DNA of 48,011 bases, from assembly GCF_000426605.1 (NCBI RefSeq), contig NZ_AUFR01000023.1:1-48011 (forward strand), written 5' to 3'. The notes under the pieces were generated by a model, which saw nothing but the letters and a program-made list of their open reading frames with translations, was not told the origin of the DNA and did no database searches. Positions 9,236 to 16,796 of this stretch are shown here, piece by piece. Both the position numbers and the translations under genes were made by a program. Numbering within the stretch: position 1 is the first letter of the stretch; every line of letters starts with the position of its first letter. This stretch comes from Propionibacterium acidifaciens DSM 21887. Its GTDB lineage: Bacteria; Actinomycetota; Actinomycetes; Propionibacteriales; Propionibacteriaceae.

Positions 9236-9241
9236 AGTATA
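9236..9241 (-). promoter_or_regulatory. Probable -10 box for rplY
   Basis: Reads TATACT on the minus strand, a near-consensus actinobacterial -10 in otherwise GC-rich sequence, just after the prs stop codon. It would give rplY its own transcript with a leader of about 170 nt. No clear -35. Confidence 0.5.
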
Positions 9242-9256
9242 GCCGCCGGGCCGGGC

Positions 9257-10243
9257 TCAGGCGTTCCCGCCCCCGTCGGCGAACAGGCTGGCCACCGAGC
9301 CGTCGCGGAAGACCTCGGTGATGGCGCGGGCCAGCAGCGGGGCGATCGACAGCTGGGTCATCCGCGGGACGTCGACGCCCTCGGCCAGCGGCAGCGTGTT
9401 CGTCACGACGATCTCCTCGAACGGCGTCGCGTTGAGGCGCTCCTGGGCCGGGCCCGACAGGATCGGGTGGGTGGCGGCGGCGATCACCTTGGCGGCGCCG
9501 TGCTCGATGAGGGCCTGCGCGGCCTGGCAGATGGTGCCCGCCGTGTCGATCATGTCGTCGACGAGCAGGCAGGTGCGCCCCGCCACCTCGCCGACGACCT
9601 CGTGCACCTTCACCTCGTTGGCGGTCGTCGGGTCGTGGCGCTTGTGGATGATGGCCAGCGGGATGTGCAGGCGGTCGCTCCACTGGTCGGCGAGGCGCAC
9701 GCGGCCGGCGTCGGGGCTCACGACGACCATGTCCTGGCCCGAGTACTTCTTCTCGACGTAGTCGGCCAGCACCGGCAGGCCGGTGAGGTGGTCGAGGGGG
9801 CCGTTGAAGAAGCCCTGGATCTGGGCGGCGTGCAGGTCGACCGCCATGATGCGGTCGGCGCCGGCCGCCGAGAACAGGTCGGCCATGAGGCGCGCCGAGA
9901 TGGGCTCGCGGCCCAGGTGCTTCTTGTCCTGGCGGGCGTAGGGGAAGCAGGGGGCGACGACGGTGATGCGCCGGGCCGAGGCGCGGCGCAGGGCGTCGAC
10001 CATGATGAGCTGCTCCATGATCGCCTCGTTGACGGGGGCCGGGTGCGACTGGATGACGAAGGCGTCGCAGCCGCGCACCGACTCGTTGAAGCGCACGTAG
10101 ATCTCGGAGTTGGCGTAGGTGATGAGGCGCTGGGGCGCCAGCTCGACCTCCATGAGGTCGGCGACCCGCCGGGCGAGCTCCGGATACGCCCTGCCCGAGA
10201 AGAGCATCAGGTGCTTCTCGTCGTTGCGCTTGACCCCGGTCAT
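9257..10243 (-). CDS. prs: Ribose-phosphate pyrophosphokinase
   Basis: Encodes 328 aa. Prs makes PRPP from ribose 5-phosphate and ATP, feeding purine, pyrimidine, histidine, tryptophan and NAD synthesis. Family hallmarks are the N-terminal FSGRAYPELA, the flexible catalytic loop region FPYARQDKKHLGREPISA, the metal site VDLHAAQIQGFF and the PRPP-binding signature LLVDDMIDTAGTI. The start MTGVKRNDEKHLMLFSG (ATG 10243) follows a G-rich GGGGGGAA ribosome-binding site. It lies 55 bp after glmU on the same strand, the conserved glmU-prs order of Gram-positive bacteria, and is probably cotranscribed with it. Note that pyrB, another pyrimidine gene, lies just across the tRNA. Confidence 0.98.
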   Translation of the reverse strand: MTGVKRNDEKHLMLFSGRAYPELARRVADLMEVELAPQRLITYANSEIYVRFNESVRGCDAFVIQSHPAPVNEAIMEQLIMVDALRRASARRITVVAPCFPYARQDKKHLGREPISARLMADLFSAAGADRIMAVDLHAAQIQGFFNGPLDHLTGLPVLADYVEKKYSGQDMVVVSPDAGRVRLADQWSDRLHIPLAIIHKRHDPTTANEVKVHEVVGEVAGRTCLLVDDMIDTAGTICQAAQALIEHGAAKVIAAATHPILSGPAQERLNATPFEEIVVTNTLPLAEGVDVPRMTQLSIAPLLARAITEVFRDGSVASLFADGGGNA

Positions 10244-10298
10244 CCCGTTGGTTCCCCCCGCCCTCGACTGTCTCGTGCGCCGCCGGCCCCGGCCGGGC

Positions 10299-11840
10299 TC
10301 AGTGCCCGCCCTCGGCCTTCTCGGCGGCGTCGGCCTCAAGTACATCACGGCTCGCCTGGACGGCCGGGTGGATTCCACCCTCGTGGGCCGCCGCCGACCG
10401 GTCGGCCTTGGAGCCGGGGCGGGTCCTGGCGACCCAGCCGTTCGAGACGTGCAGGTGCGAGCGGGCCACCCCCAGGGCGCCGGCGGGGACGTCCTGGGTG
10501 ACGGCCGAGCCGGCCGCGATGAAGGCGCCGTCGGCGATGTCGACCGGCGCGACGAGCACCGAGTTCGAGCCGATGAAGACGTCGTCGCCCAGGTGCGTCG
10601 TGGACTTGTGGGCGCCGTCGTAGTTGGCGAAGATCGTGCCGGCGCCGACGTTGACGCCCTCCCCGAGGATCGCGTCGCCGCAGTAGGTCAGGTGCGGCAC
10701 CTTGGAGCCGGCGCCGATGCGGGCGTTCTTCGTCTCGACGAAGGTGCCGATCTTGCCGCCGGCGCCCAGCTCGGTGCCCGGACGCAGCCGCGCCCAGGGG
10801 CCGACGTCGGCGTTCGGGCCGATGACGGCCAGCTCGCCGTGGGTGCGGATGACGTGGGCGTTCTCGCCGACCTCGACGTCGCGCAGCGTCGTGTCGGGGC
10901 CGACGACGGCGCCGGCGGCGACGCTCGTGGCGCCCAGCAGCTGGGTGCCGGGCAGCAGGGTGACGTCGGGCTCGAGGGCGACGTCGTCCTCGATCCAGGT
11001 GGTGCGGGGGTCCGCGATGGTGACGCCCTCGCGCATCCAGTGCTCGCAGATGCGCCGGTTCATCTCGGCGTTCATGGCCGCCAGCTGGACGCGGTCGTTG
11101 ACGCCCTCGGTCTGCCAGACGTCGTCGATCCGGTGGGCGCCGACGCGGCGGCCGGCGGCGTTGGCGAAACCGATGACGTCGGTGAGGTAGAGCTCGCCCT
11201 GGGCGTTGTCGGAGGTCAGTCCGGACAGGCCCTCGCGCAGGGTGGCGGCGTCGAAGACGTAGATGCCGGAGTTGATCTCGCGGATGACGGCCTCGTCGGG
11301 CGAGGCGTCTCGCTGCTCGACGATGCGCTCGACGGCCCCGCCGGAGCGGACGACGCGCCCGTAGCCGGTCGGGTCGTCCACGACGGCGGTGAGGACGGTG
11401 ACGGCGTTGTCCTCCGCCTCGTGGGCGGCGACCAGCTCGGCCAGCGTCGCGCCCGAGAGCATCGGCACGTCGCCGTAGGTGACGACGACGACGCCGTCGA
11501 GGTCGTCGGGCAGCACCGACAGGCCGGCGCGCACGGCGTCGCCGGTGCCGTTCTGGTGCTCCTGCACGGCGATGGAGACCTCGGGGGCGAACTCGGCCAG
11601 GTGGGCCTGCACCTGCTCGCGCTCGTGGCCGACGACGACGACGAGCCGGTCGGGTTCGAGGGAGCCGGCGGCCTGGACGGCGTAGCTCAGCAGGGGGCGC
11701 CCGGCCACGCGGTGCAGCAGCTTGGAGGTGCGCGACTTCATGCGGGTGCCCCCGCCCGCGGCGAGCACGATGACCGCCGAGACGCCGACGCCGTCCGGCC
11801 GGCCTGCGCCCTGCGGGAAGATCTGCGGATCAGTGGACAT
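10299..11840 (-). CDS. glmU: Bifunctional GlmU: GlcNAc-1-P uridyltransferase / glucosamine-1-P acetyltransferase
   Basis: Encodes 513 aa. GlmU acetylates glucosamine 1-phosphate and then makes UDP-GlcNAc for peptidoglycan. The N-terminal uridyltransferase (about residues 20-250) begins with the nucleotide-binding motif LAAGGGTRMKSRTSK; the rest is a left-handed beta-helix of hexapeptide repeats ending around the motif YDGAHKSTTHLGDDVFIGSN. The C-terminus carries about 50 extra, partly charged residues, as in other actinobacterial GlmU. The ATG at 11840 is supported by CCAGGAGGAATC. Upstream on the same strand is tRNA-Gln, a conserved actinobacterial arrangement. Confidence 0.98.
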   Translation of the reverse strand: MSTDPQIFPQGAGRPDGVGVSAVIVLAAGGGTRMKSRTSKLLHRVAGRPLLSYAVQAAGSLEPDRLVVVVGHEREQVQAHLAEFAPEVSIAVQEHQNGTGDAVRAGLSVLPDDLDGVVVVTYGDVPMLSGATLAELVAAHEAEDNAVTVLTAVVDDPTGYGRVVRSGGAVERIVEQRDASPDEAVIREINSGIYVFDAATLREGLSGLTSDNAQGELYLTDVIGFANAAGRRVGAHRIDDVWQTEGVNDRVQLAAMNAEMNRRICEHWMREGVTIADPRTTWIEDDVALEPDVTLLPGTQLLGATSVAAGAVVGPDTTLRDVEVGENAHVIRTHGELAVIGPNADVGPWARLRPGTELGAGGKIGTFVETKNARIGAGSKVPHLTYCGDAILGEGVNVGAGTIFANYDGAHKSTTHLGDDVFIGSNSVLVAPVDIADGAFIAAGSAVTQDVPAGALGVARSHLHVSNGWVARTRPGSKADRSAAAHEGGIHPAVQASRDVLEADAAEKAEGGH

Positions 11841-11948
11841 GATTCCTCCTGGGCCCCCGGCCCGACTCGTGGGGGACGGCCCGACGACCGCCCGCGCCGG
11901 CCTCCCGCGGCCGTCCGCCGGAGGCGTCTCGACCGGAGCGCCGTCGCG

Positions 11949-12027
11949 CTCCCTGGGCAGGAGTCGAACCTGCGTCGCTGATCCTGATTCAAAGTCAGGC
12001 GGGCCCTGCCGGCAGACCAACCAGGGA
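11949..12027 (-). tRNA. tRNA-Gln (anticodon TTG)
   Basis: On the minus strand the acceptor stem TCCCTGG pairs with CCAGGGA followed by discriminator G. The anticodon arm is CCTGA-CTTTGAA-TCAGG with anticodon TTG, and the T arm is GCAGG-TTCGACT-CCTGC. CCA is not encoded. The gene is about 79 nt because the D arm is slightly long and the region between anticodon and T arms is about 9 nt instead of the usual 4-5. Its position directly upstream of glmU matches other actinobacteria. Confidence 0.88.
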
Positions 12028-12053
12028 AGGATCGCCCATCGGCGACCGCTGCC

Positions 12054-12059
12054 AGTGTA
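12054..12059 (-). promoter_or_regulatory. -10 box for tRNA-Gln
   Basis: TACACT on the minus strand, about 26 nt upstream of the tRNA 5' end, matches the TAnnnT consensus. It would serve tRNA-Gln and possibly glmU by readthrough. Confidence 0.5.
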
Positions 12060-12120
12060 GGGCCCGGCGGGTGAGCGGGTCGAACGCCCCGTCGGGCGCG
12101 GCGGCGGCCCGCCCATCCTC

Positions 12121-12126
12121 TAGGCT
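12121..12126 (+). promoter_or_regulatory. -10 box giving a leaderless pyrB mRNA
   Basis: TAGGCT lies 8 nt before the GTG start of pyrB, so transcription should begin at or within a base or two of the start codon. There is no Shine-Dalgarno. It is back to back with the tRNA-Gln promoter. Confidence 0.6.
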
Positions 12127-12134
12127 GGGGTTCC

Positions 12135-13181
12135 GTGAGCACGGACAACCCTTCCAGCACTTCCACGCTTCCCCCCTTCGGCCCCGGCCAGCACCTGCTG
12201 AGCGTCAACCAGCTGGACCGCGCGTCCCTCGGCGCCCTCCTCGACCTCGCCGAGGCGCTGCGCCCCGTCGGACGCGGCACGCGGGTGTGCCGCGTCCTGG
12301 AGGGGGCGAACCTCGGCAGCCTCTTCTTCGAGCCCAGCACCCGCACGCGCCTGTCCTTCGAGTCCGCCTTCCACCGCCTCGGCGGCTCGGTCGTCTCGAC
12401 GACCGGCTTCACCTTCAGCTCGATGGCCAAGGGCGAGTCGATCCACGACACCGCCCGCGTCGTCTCGGGCTACTCGGACGCCCTCGTCGTGCGCCACCCC
12501 GACACCGGCTCGGTGGCCCGGTTCGCGCAGGCCTCCGTCGTCCCCGTCATCAACGCCGGCGACGGCTCGGGCGAGCACCCCAGCCAGTCGCTGCTCGACG
12601 TCTTCACCATGCGCGCCGAGCTCGCCGCCCGCGGCAAGTCGATCGACGGCGCGACGATCGCCGTCCTCGGCGACCTGCGCTACGGCCGCACGGTGCACTC
12701 GCTGCTGGCGATCCTCGGCCTGTTCGAGAACGTGAGCTTCCGGGTCTTCGGCCCGCCGGCCCTGGCCCTGCCGACCGAGTTCTTCGACCTGGTCCACGCC
12801 GGCGGCAATGCGATCGTCGAGTGCGACTCGGTGCAGGAGGCCATCGCCCCGGCCGACGTCATCTACTGCACCCGTGTGCAGAAGGAGCGCCTCTCGGAGG
12901 AGGACGAGCAGCGGGTCCACCTGACCGGCGATCTGCTCAACCGCGCCATCCTCGACGAGGCGGCCCGCCCCGAGTCGATCATCATGCACCCGCTGCCGCG
13001 CGACTCCCGGCACAACTCCTTCGACCTGTCGCCCGACGTCGACGGCTGGCCCGGCCTGGCGGTCTTCCACCAGACCGACAACGGCCTGCTCATCCGCATG
13101 GCGATCTTCTCGACCACCCTCGGCGTCGCCGACCGCGTGCTCGACGACCTGCGCCCGGCGAGCTGGCTGAGCACGAAGTGA
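12135..13181 (+). CDS. pyrB: Aspartate carbamoyltransferase, catalytic chain
   Basis: Encodes 348 aa. It condenses carbamoyl phosphate and aspartate to carbamoyl aspartate in pyrimidine synthesis. The carbamoyl-phosphate motif FEPSTRTRLSFE is at residues about 65-76, followed by SSMAKGES, RHPDTGS, INAGDGSGEHPSQ(S)LLD and LGDLRYGRTVHSL; the aspartate-side HPLPR motif starts at His285. Overall it resembles the E. coli-type enzyme more than the PyrB found in actinobacterial pyrR-pyrB-pyrC operons, and no pyr operon is nearby. It is about 40 aa longer than E. coli PyrB, mainly at the N-terminus. The GTG at 12135 sits 8 nt after a TAGGCT -10 box, so the mRNA is probably leaderless. A close relative (ornithine or acetylornithine transcarbamylase) is less likely given the motifs. 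Confidence 0.9.
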   Translation: MSTDNPSSTSTLPPFGPGQHLLSVNQLDRASLGALLDLAEALRPVGRGTRVCRVLEGANLGSLFFEPSTRTRLSFESAFHRLGGSVVSTTGFTFSSMAKGESIHDTARVVSGYSDALVVRHPDTGSVARFAQASVVPVINAGDGSGEHPSQSLLDVFTMRAELAARGKSIDGATIAVLGDLRYGRTVHSLLAILGLFENVSFRVFGPPALALPTEFFDLVHAGGNAIVECDSVQEAIAPADVIYCTRVQKERLSEEDEQRVHLTGDLLNRAILDEAARPESIIMHPLPRDSRHNSFDLSPDVDGWPGLAVFHQTDNGLLIRMAIFSTTLGVADRVLDDLRPASWLSTK

Positions 13182-13229
13182 CCCCGCCCGCGCCGGCCTC
13201 TCCCACCGCCCCCGGCGTCGGCCCGCCCG

Positions 13230-13235
13230 TAGACT
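13230..13235 (+). promoter_or_regulatory. -10 box giving a leaderless tetR mRNA
   Basis: TAGACT is followed 7 nt later by the ATG at 13243, with no ribosome-binding site between. This is the standard geometry of leaderless actinobacterial transcripts. Confidence 0.6.
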
Positions 13236-13242
13236 TCGACCC

Positions 13243-13890
13243 ATGAGTCGCGCCGAACCGGGCCGCAGGCGCATGCGGATGAGCAGCAGTGAGCGCCACG
13301 AGCAGCTGCTGGGCGTGGCCCGCGCGCTCTTCGCCGAGCGCGGCTTCGACGGCGCGAGCGTCGAGGAGATCGCCTCGCACGCCGGGGTGAGCAAGCCGGT
13401 CGTCTACGAGCACTTCGGCTCGAAGGAGGGCCTCTACGCGGTCGTCACCGACCGCGAGCTGCGCACCCTCGACGACGCGATCATGGCCGCCATCGCCAAG
13501 CCGTCGACGAGCTACCGCGCGGTGATCGAGCGCGGCACGATCGCCCTGCTCAGCTACATCGACGAGCGGCCCGAGGGCTTCCGCATCATCTCCCGCGACT
13601 CCCCCGTCGGCTCCACGAGCGGATCGTTCGCCCTCATCCTCGACCACATCGCCGACAAGGTCGAGGACCTCCTGCGCCCCCCGCTCGTGCGCCGCGGCTA
13701 CGACCCCGCGCTCGCCGGCGTCTACGCGCACGGGCTGGTGGGCATGGTCGGCTCGGCCGGGCTGGCCTGGGTCGACCGCCGCGAGCCCGACAAGGAGCGG
13801 GTCGCCGCCGAGCTGGTCAACCTGGCCTGGAACGGCCTCGCGAGCATGGAGCACGCGCCGAAGCTCATGAGCCGCACCGCGCGGGGGTAG
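13243..13890 (+). CDS. TetR/AcrR-family transcriptional regulator
   Basis: Encodes 215 aa. The N-terminal helix-turn-helix domain is clear: LLGVARALFAERGFDGASVEEIASHAGVSKPVVYEHFGSKEGLYAVV (about residues 25-70). The C-terminal ligand-binding region is all helical. A TetR gene near mfd/glmU is also found in other actinobacteria. Its targets are not visible; it does not obviously autoregulate through a palindrome in the 61-bp upstream gap. The last residues (LMSRTARG) and the stop codon are encoded inside the first copy of the 61-bp-period repeat at 13865-14014, so the natural C-terminus may have been replaced by repeat sequence. Confidence 0.9.
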   Translation: MSRAEPGRRRMRMSSSERHEQLLGVARALFAERGFDGASVEEIASHAGVSKPVVYEHFGSKEGLYAVVTDRELRTLDDAIMAAIAKPSTSYRAVIERGTIALLSYIDERPEGFRIISRDSPVGSTSGSFALILDHIADKVEDLLRPPLVRRGYDPALAGVYAHGLVGMVGSAGLAWVDRREPDKERVAAELVNLAWNGLASMEHAPKLMSRTARG

Positions 13891-14014
13891 ACGGGCTGTG
13901 GCGCCTCGGCCGGTGGCGCGGCGGTCCATGGGCCGCACCGCGCGGGGTGGGTGACTGCCCGGATCGAGCAGAACCTCGCCCGCCCCCCATGGGCCGCACC
14001 GCGCGGGGCGGGTG
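13865..14014. repeat. Three-copy repeat with 61-bp period (cluster A, CRISPR-like geometry)
   Basis: Copies at 13865-13892, 13926-13953 and 13987-14014, each 28 bp, share the core CATGGGCCGCACCGCGCGGG (first copy CATGAGCC...). Copies 2 and 3 differ at one base over 28; copy 1 is degenerate at its 3' half and lies over the tetR stop. The two intervening spacers are exactly 33 bp and unrelated. The repeat contains CCGC-5 nt-GCGG, able to form a short stem. The sizes match type I-E CRISPR units, but there are only three copies and no cas genes in the window. A related repeat occurs at 36480-36629 on the opposite strand. Confidence 0.75.
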
Positions 14015-14047
14015 GACGGGCCCCGGGCAGGGTCGGCGCCCCTCCGG

Positions 14048-14053
14048 TATCGT
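14048..14053 (+). promoter_or_regulatory. -10 box giving a leaderless DUF2330 mRNA
   Basis: TATCGT ends 6 nt before the ATG at 14060. No Shine-Dalgarno is present. It lies 33 bp after the last copy of repeat cluster A. Confidence 0.55.
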
Positions 14054-14059
14054 GCTGAC

Positions 14060-15154
14060 ATGATCCCGACGACCCCCCGCCCGGGGGCGCTCCGACGCAC
14101 CCCGACCGCCGCGCTGCGACTGCTCCTCGTGCTGGCCCTCTCGGGCGCGCTGTGGCTCGTGCCCCGCCCGGCCGTGGCCTGCGCCTGCGGGGCCGTCATC
14201 GACACCGCCGACAGCCACGTCACCGGCGAGACGAGCGCGCTGACCTGGGACGGCTCGCGCGAGACCATCACGATGGTCATGTCGATGGACGCCGGCGCCG
14301 ACGACGTCGCCTGGATCATGCCGGCGCCGGCGGGCACCGGCATCGGGCTGGGCTCCACCGACACCATCGTGGATCTGTACAACGACTCGCTCCCGCGCAT
14401 CGAGCACGTGAAGGACTGGACCCCCAGACTGTCCGGCACCGACTCGCTCCGGTCGGGCGCCGCGTCCGATTCCGACGACGCGGTGCAGGTGGAGTCGAGC
14501 ACGACGGTCGGCCCCTTCGACGTGGTGACCCTGTCCGGCGACGACGCGGGCGCGCTCACCACCTGGCTGGTCGACAACGGCTACCCCGATCGCTCCGACC
14601 TGGTCGGGCCCTTCCAGGACTATCTGGACCAGGGCTGGCGCATCCTCGCGGTGAGGCTGACCCCGCAGGCGGCCGACGAGAGCTTCGACGGGGCCCTGCC
14701 GCCGATGAGCCTGAGCTTCGACACGACCGAGCCGGTCTACCCGATCCGGCTGAGCTCGATGGCCGCCACGGACCAGCGGGTGCGTCTGCACGTCGTGGCC
14801 GCCCACCAGATGGACATCAGCCGGCAGGCCGCCCCCGCCGAGCCGCTCGAGCTGCTCTTCTCCGGCCGGGTGAGCGCCTCCGACGCGGGGCTGGAGACCG
14901 GTTTCGACGGCTCGGACCAGGTCTGGCTGAGCACCTACGGGGGCCGGCTGAGCCCCGGGTCCATCACGGACGACTACACCTTCGCCCGGGCCGCCTCCGA
15001 CTCGCCGTACCAGCGCGTGAACACCGTGATCGACACCTCGCCCGGGGAGCACCTGGGGCTGGCGATCCTCGTGACGCTCGGGCTCGCCGCAGTCCTCGTC
15101 CCCGTCGTGATCACCGTCGCGGTGAGCACGAGGAGGCGCGGGGCCGGACGCTAA
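14060..15154 (+). CDS. DUF2330 family exported, membrane-anchored protein
   Basis: Encodes 364 aa with a signal peptide (ALRLLLVLALSGALWLVPRPAVA), a mature N-terminus beginning ACACGAVID, and a single C-terminal membrane helix (about residues 333-355) followed by the basic tail STRRRGAGR. This architecture and the cysteine pair right after the cleavage site are typical of DUF2330 proteins, whose function is unknown. The large middle domain would lie outside the cell. The start at 14060 is preferred over an upstream in-frame ATG because it begins the signal peptide and follows a -10 box at leaderless distance. The gene ends tail to tail with the next regulator, overlapping by 4 bp. Confidence 0.8.
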   Translation: MIPTTPRPGALRRTPTAALRLLLVLALSGALWLVPRPAVACACGAVIDTADSHVTGETSALTWDGSRETITMVMSMDAGADDVAWIMPAPAGTGIGLGSTDTIVDLYNDSLPRIEHVKDWTPRLSGTDSLRSGAASDSDDAVQVESSTTVGPFDVVTLSGDDAGALTTWLVDNGYPDRSDLVGPFQDYLDQGWRILAVRLTPQAADESFDGALPPMSLSFDTTEPVYPIRLSSMAATDQRVRLHVVAAHQMDISRQAAPAEPLELLFSGRVSASDAGLETGFDGSDQVWLSTYGGRLSPGSITDDYTFARAASDSPYQRVNTVIDTSPGEHLGLAILVTLGLAAVLVPVVITVAVSTRRRGAGR

Positions 15155-15678
15155 CGCGGCCCCTCACGGCGAACGGTCAGCAGCACGCGCAGCTGCCGGA
15201 CGAGCTGGTCGCGGTCGACGGCCAGGCCGTCGAGCATGCGCGACTCCACCGCGACGAGGCTCTCGATGGCCGCGTCGACGCGCTCGAGACCGAGCGGGGT
15301 GAGCTCGATGGTCCTACTGCGCAGGTCGTGCGGGTCGGCGTGCCGGGTGATCATGCCGCGCCCGGCCAGCCGGTCGAGACGGTTCGTCATGGTGCCGCTC
15401 GTGACGTGGTTGTCCCGGATGAGGTGGCCGACGCTGGCGCTGTACGGGGCGCCGAGCTTGCGCAGCGCCGACAGGACGTCGAACTCCCAGACGGTCAGGT
15501 CGTGCTCGGCGTAGGCGCGGGCCCGTTCCTTGACGAGGATGGCGGCCAGGCGGGAGATGCGCGACCAGATCTCGAGGCTGGAGACGTCCAGCTCGGGGCG
15601 CTCACGGCGCCAGTCCGCGACCAGCTCGTCGACCTCGTCCTCGTCGCCCCGGTCGTCGTCCATCCGGTCCTGATTCAC
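15151..15678 (-). CDS. MarR-family transcriptional regulator
   Basis: Encodes about 175 aa from the GTG at 15678. The winged helix is clear: DLTVWEFDVLSALRKLGAPYSASVGHLIRDNHVTSGTMTNRLDRLAGRGMITRHADPHDLRSRTIELTPLG. The segment 'DPHDLRSRTIELT' is the MarR wing. It is preceded by an acidic stretch (DDDRGDEDEVDE) and longer N-terminal linker than in E. coli MarR. Start choice is uncertain: an ATG at 15744 adds 22 basic residues, and another in-frame ATG lies at 15663. No target gene is obvious; the upstream 226 bp contain no other gene that I can support. Confidence 0.85.
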   Translation of the reverse strand: MNQDRMDDDRGDEDEVDELVADWRRERPELDVSSLEIWSRISRLAAILVKERARAYAEHDLTVWEFDVLSALRKLGAPYSASVGHLIRDNHVTSGTMTNRLDRLAGRGMITRHADPHDLRSRTIELTPLGLERVDAAIESLVAVESRMLDGLAVDRDQLVRQLRVLLTVRREGPR

Positions 15679-15904
15679 ACGGGTATTCTCCCGCAGTCGC
15701 CGGCGGCTCACGGGCGGTCTCGCGAGAGCCCGGCGGATCGGCATCAGGACGCCGTGCGCCGCCCCGGCGCCCGTTCCACGGGTCGTTCCCGCAGCACGAG
15801 CACCGCGAGGACGAATGCCCCGCCCCCGTTGCGCCGCGCCTCGGGTCGGGATCGGCGCAGCCGCCGCGGTCGCCCCCGCCGACGCGGCTCCGGGGCGGTC
15901 CCGC

Positions 15905-16270
15905 TCAGCCCCGGTCGTGCACGGTCACCGCATGGCCGTCGGGGTCGGCGAAGGCGGGCGCCAGGCCGAAGAGCCCCTCCGCGGGCCCGTTCAGGATCGG
16001 GGTACCGGCCTCGACGAGCCTGGCGTGGAGCCCCTTCACGCCGTCGCAGTGCATCCACAGCGCGACTCCGAGACCGGGACGCCCCTCGTCGAGATCGACA
16101 CCGGGCAGGGGCTCGCGCACTGCGAAGGGAACGGGCGAACCGGCGAGCGCCACGGCACCGGATGGAGCCCTCGGGGCGCGGCGAAGGCCGAGCACGGTCT
16201 CGTAGAACTGTGCGGAGCGCTCCGGATCGCGCACCTGGAGAGCGATGGAATCAGGACCTGTCACTGTCAT
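15905..16270 (-). CDS. VOC (glyoxalase/bleomycin-resistance) superfamily protein
   Basis: Encodes 121 aa, one typical VOC domain made of two beta-alpha-beta-beta-beta units. The first begins SIALQVRDPERSAQFYETVLGL; the second ends APAFADPDGHAVTVHDRG with the usual DPDG motif. Members bind a metal and act as dioxygenases, glyoxalases or drug-sequestering proteins; substrate unknown. Of two nearby ATGs, 16270 is chosen because it is 9 nt from a strong AAGGAGG site, while 16276 is only about 3 nt away. It is divergent from a MarR gene, which is probably its regulator. Confidence 0.85.
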   Translation of the reverse strand: MTVTGPDSIALQVRDPERSAQFYETVLGLRRAPRAPSGAVALAGSPVPFAVREPLPGVDLDEGRPGLGVALWMHCDGVKGLHARLVEAGTPILNGPAEGLFGLAPAFADPDGHAVTVHDRG

Positions 16271-16297
16271 GGGCATGGACCTCCTTCTCGTGAATGA

Positions 16298-16315
16298 ATG
16301 TCGGGGTTCTGACAT
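16298..16315. promoter_or_regulatory. Inverted repeat between VOC and marR genes
   Basis: ATGTC-8 nt-GACAT (16298-16302 and 16311-16315) lies centrally in the 57-bp divergent intergenic region and is the only symmetrical element there. It is a candidate MarR operator controlling both genes. Confidence 0.35.
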
Positions 16316-16327
16316 CTGTTCGCCCCG

Positions 16328-16783
16328 GTGCGTCGGGATGCTCACACGAATCGAGGAGAACCCGGACTCGAGAACCTGGTCGGTTACCGCCTGAAGCAGA
16401 CCCGGGCGGTCCTGCGCTCGCGGATGGACGAGGCGCTGCGCCCGTTGGGACCCACGACCCCGCGGTACGTCTGCCTCGAGCTCCTCGCCCGCACGCCGGC
16501 GACGTCCAGCTCGGAGCCGGCCCGCGGCGCCTTCGTGACCAGGCAGACGATGAGCGAGCTCCTCCGGGGACTCCAGTCCCGCGGACCCGTGGCGCGGGCG
16601 GAGCGCCCCTCCGGCGGACGGGCGCTCCCCGTCGAGCTCACCCCCGATGGGCGGCGGCTCCTGGACCTGGCCTCGGAGCGCATCGGCGAGATCGAGCAGC
16701 GGATGGTCTCCGGGCTCACCGTGGGCCAGCGCCGCGCGCTGCACGAGGCGCCCGTCCGGTGCGCCGAGGCGCTGGAGGACTAG
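16328..16783 (+). CDS. MarR-family transcriptional regulator
   Basis: Encodes about 151 aa from GTG 16328. Features: dimerisation helix VGYRLKQTRAVLRSRMDEALRPLGPTTPRYVCLELLAR, recognition segment TRQTMSELLRGLQSRGPVARAERPSGGRALPVELTPDG, including the wing, and a C-terminal helix. The N-terminus is uncertain: the first 16 residues are not conserved-looking and the best ribosome-binding-like sequence (GAGGAG, 16353-16358) lies inside them, but no in-frame start codon follows it closely. Divergent from the VOC gene, and convergent with ispE (13-bp gap). Confidence 0.85.
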   Translation: MRRDAHTNRGEPGLENLVGYRLKQTRAVLRSRMDEALRPLGPTTPRYVCLELLARTPATSSSEPARGAFVTRQTMSELLRGLQSRGPVARAERPSGGRALPVELTPDGRRLLDLASERIGEIEQRMVSGLTVGQRRALHEAPVRCAEALED

Positions 16784-16796
16784 AGCGGCGCCGGCA

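Noticed and set aside
12135-13181. Ornithine or N-acetylornithine carbamoyltransferase
   Set aside because: HPLPR, RHPDTGS and LGDLRYGRTVHSL match aspartate carbamoyltransferase; the ornithine-side signature (HCLP) is absent.
13865-14014. Annotating clusters A and B as true CRISPR arrays
   Set aside because: Only three repeats each, one degenerate, no cas genes or leader in the window, and the repeats lack the full CCCCGC/GCGGGG stem of type I-E. Kept as repeats with CRISPR-like geometry.
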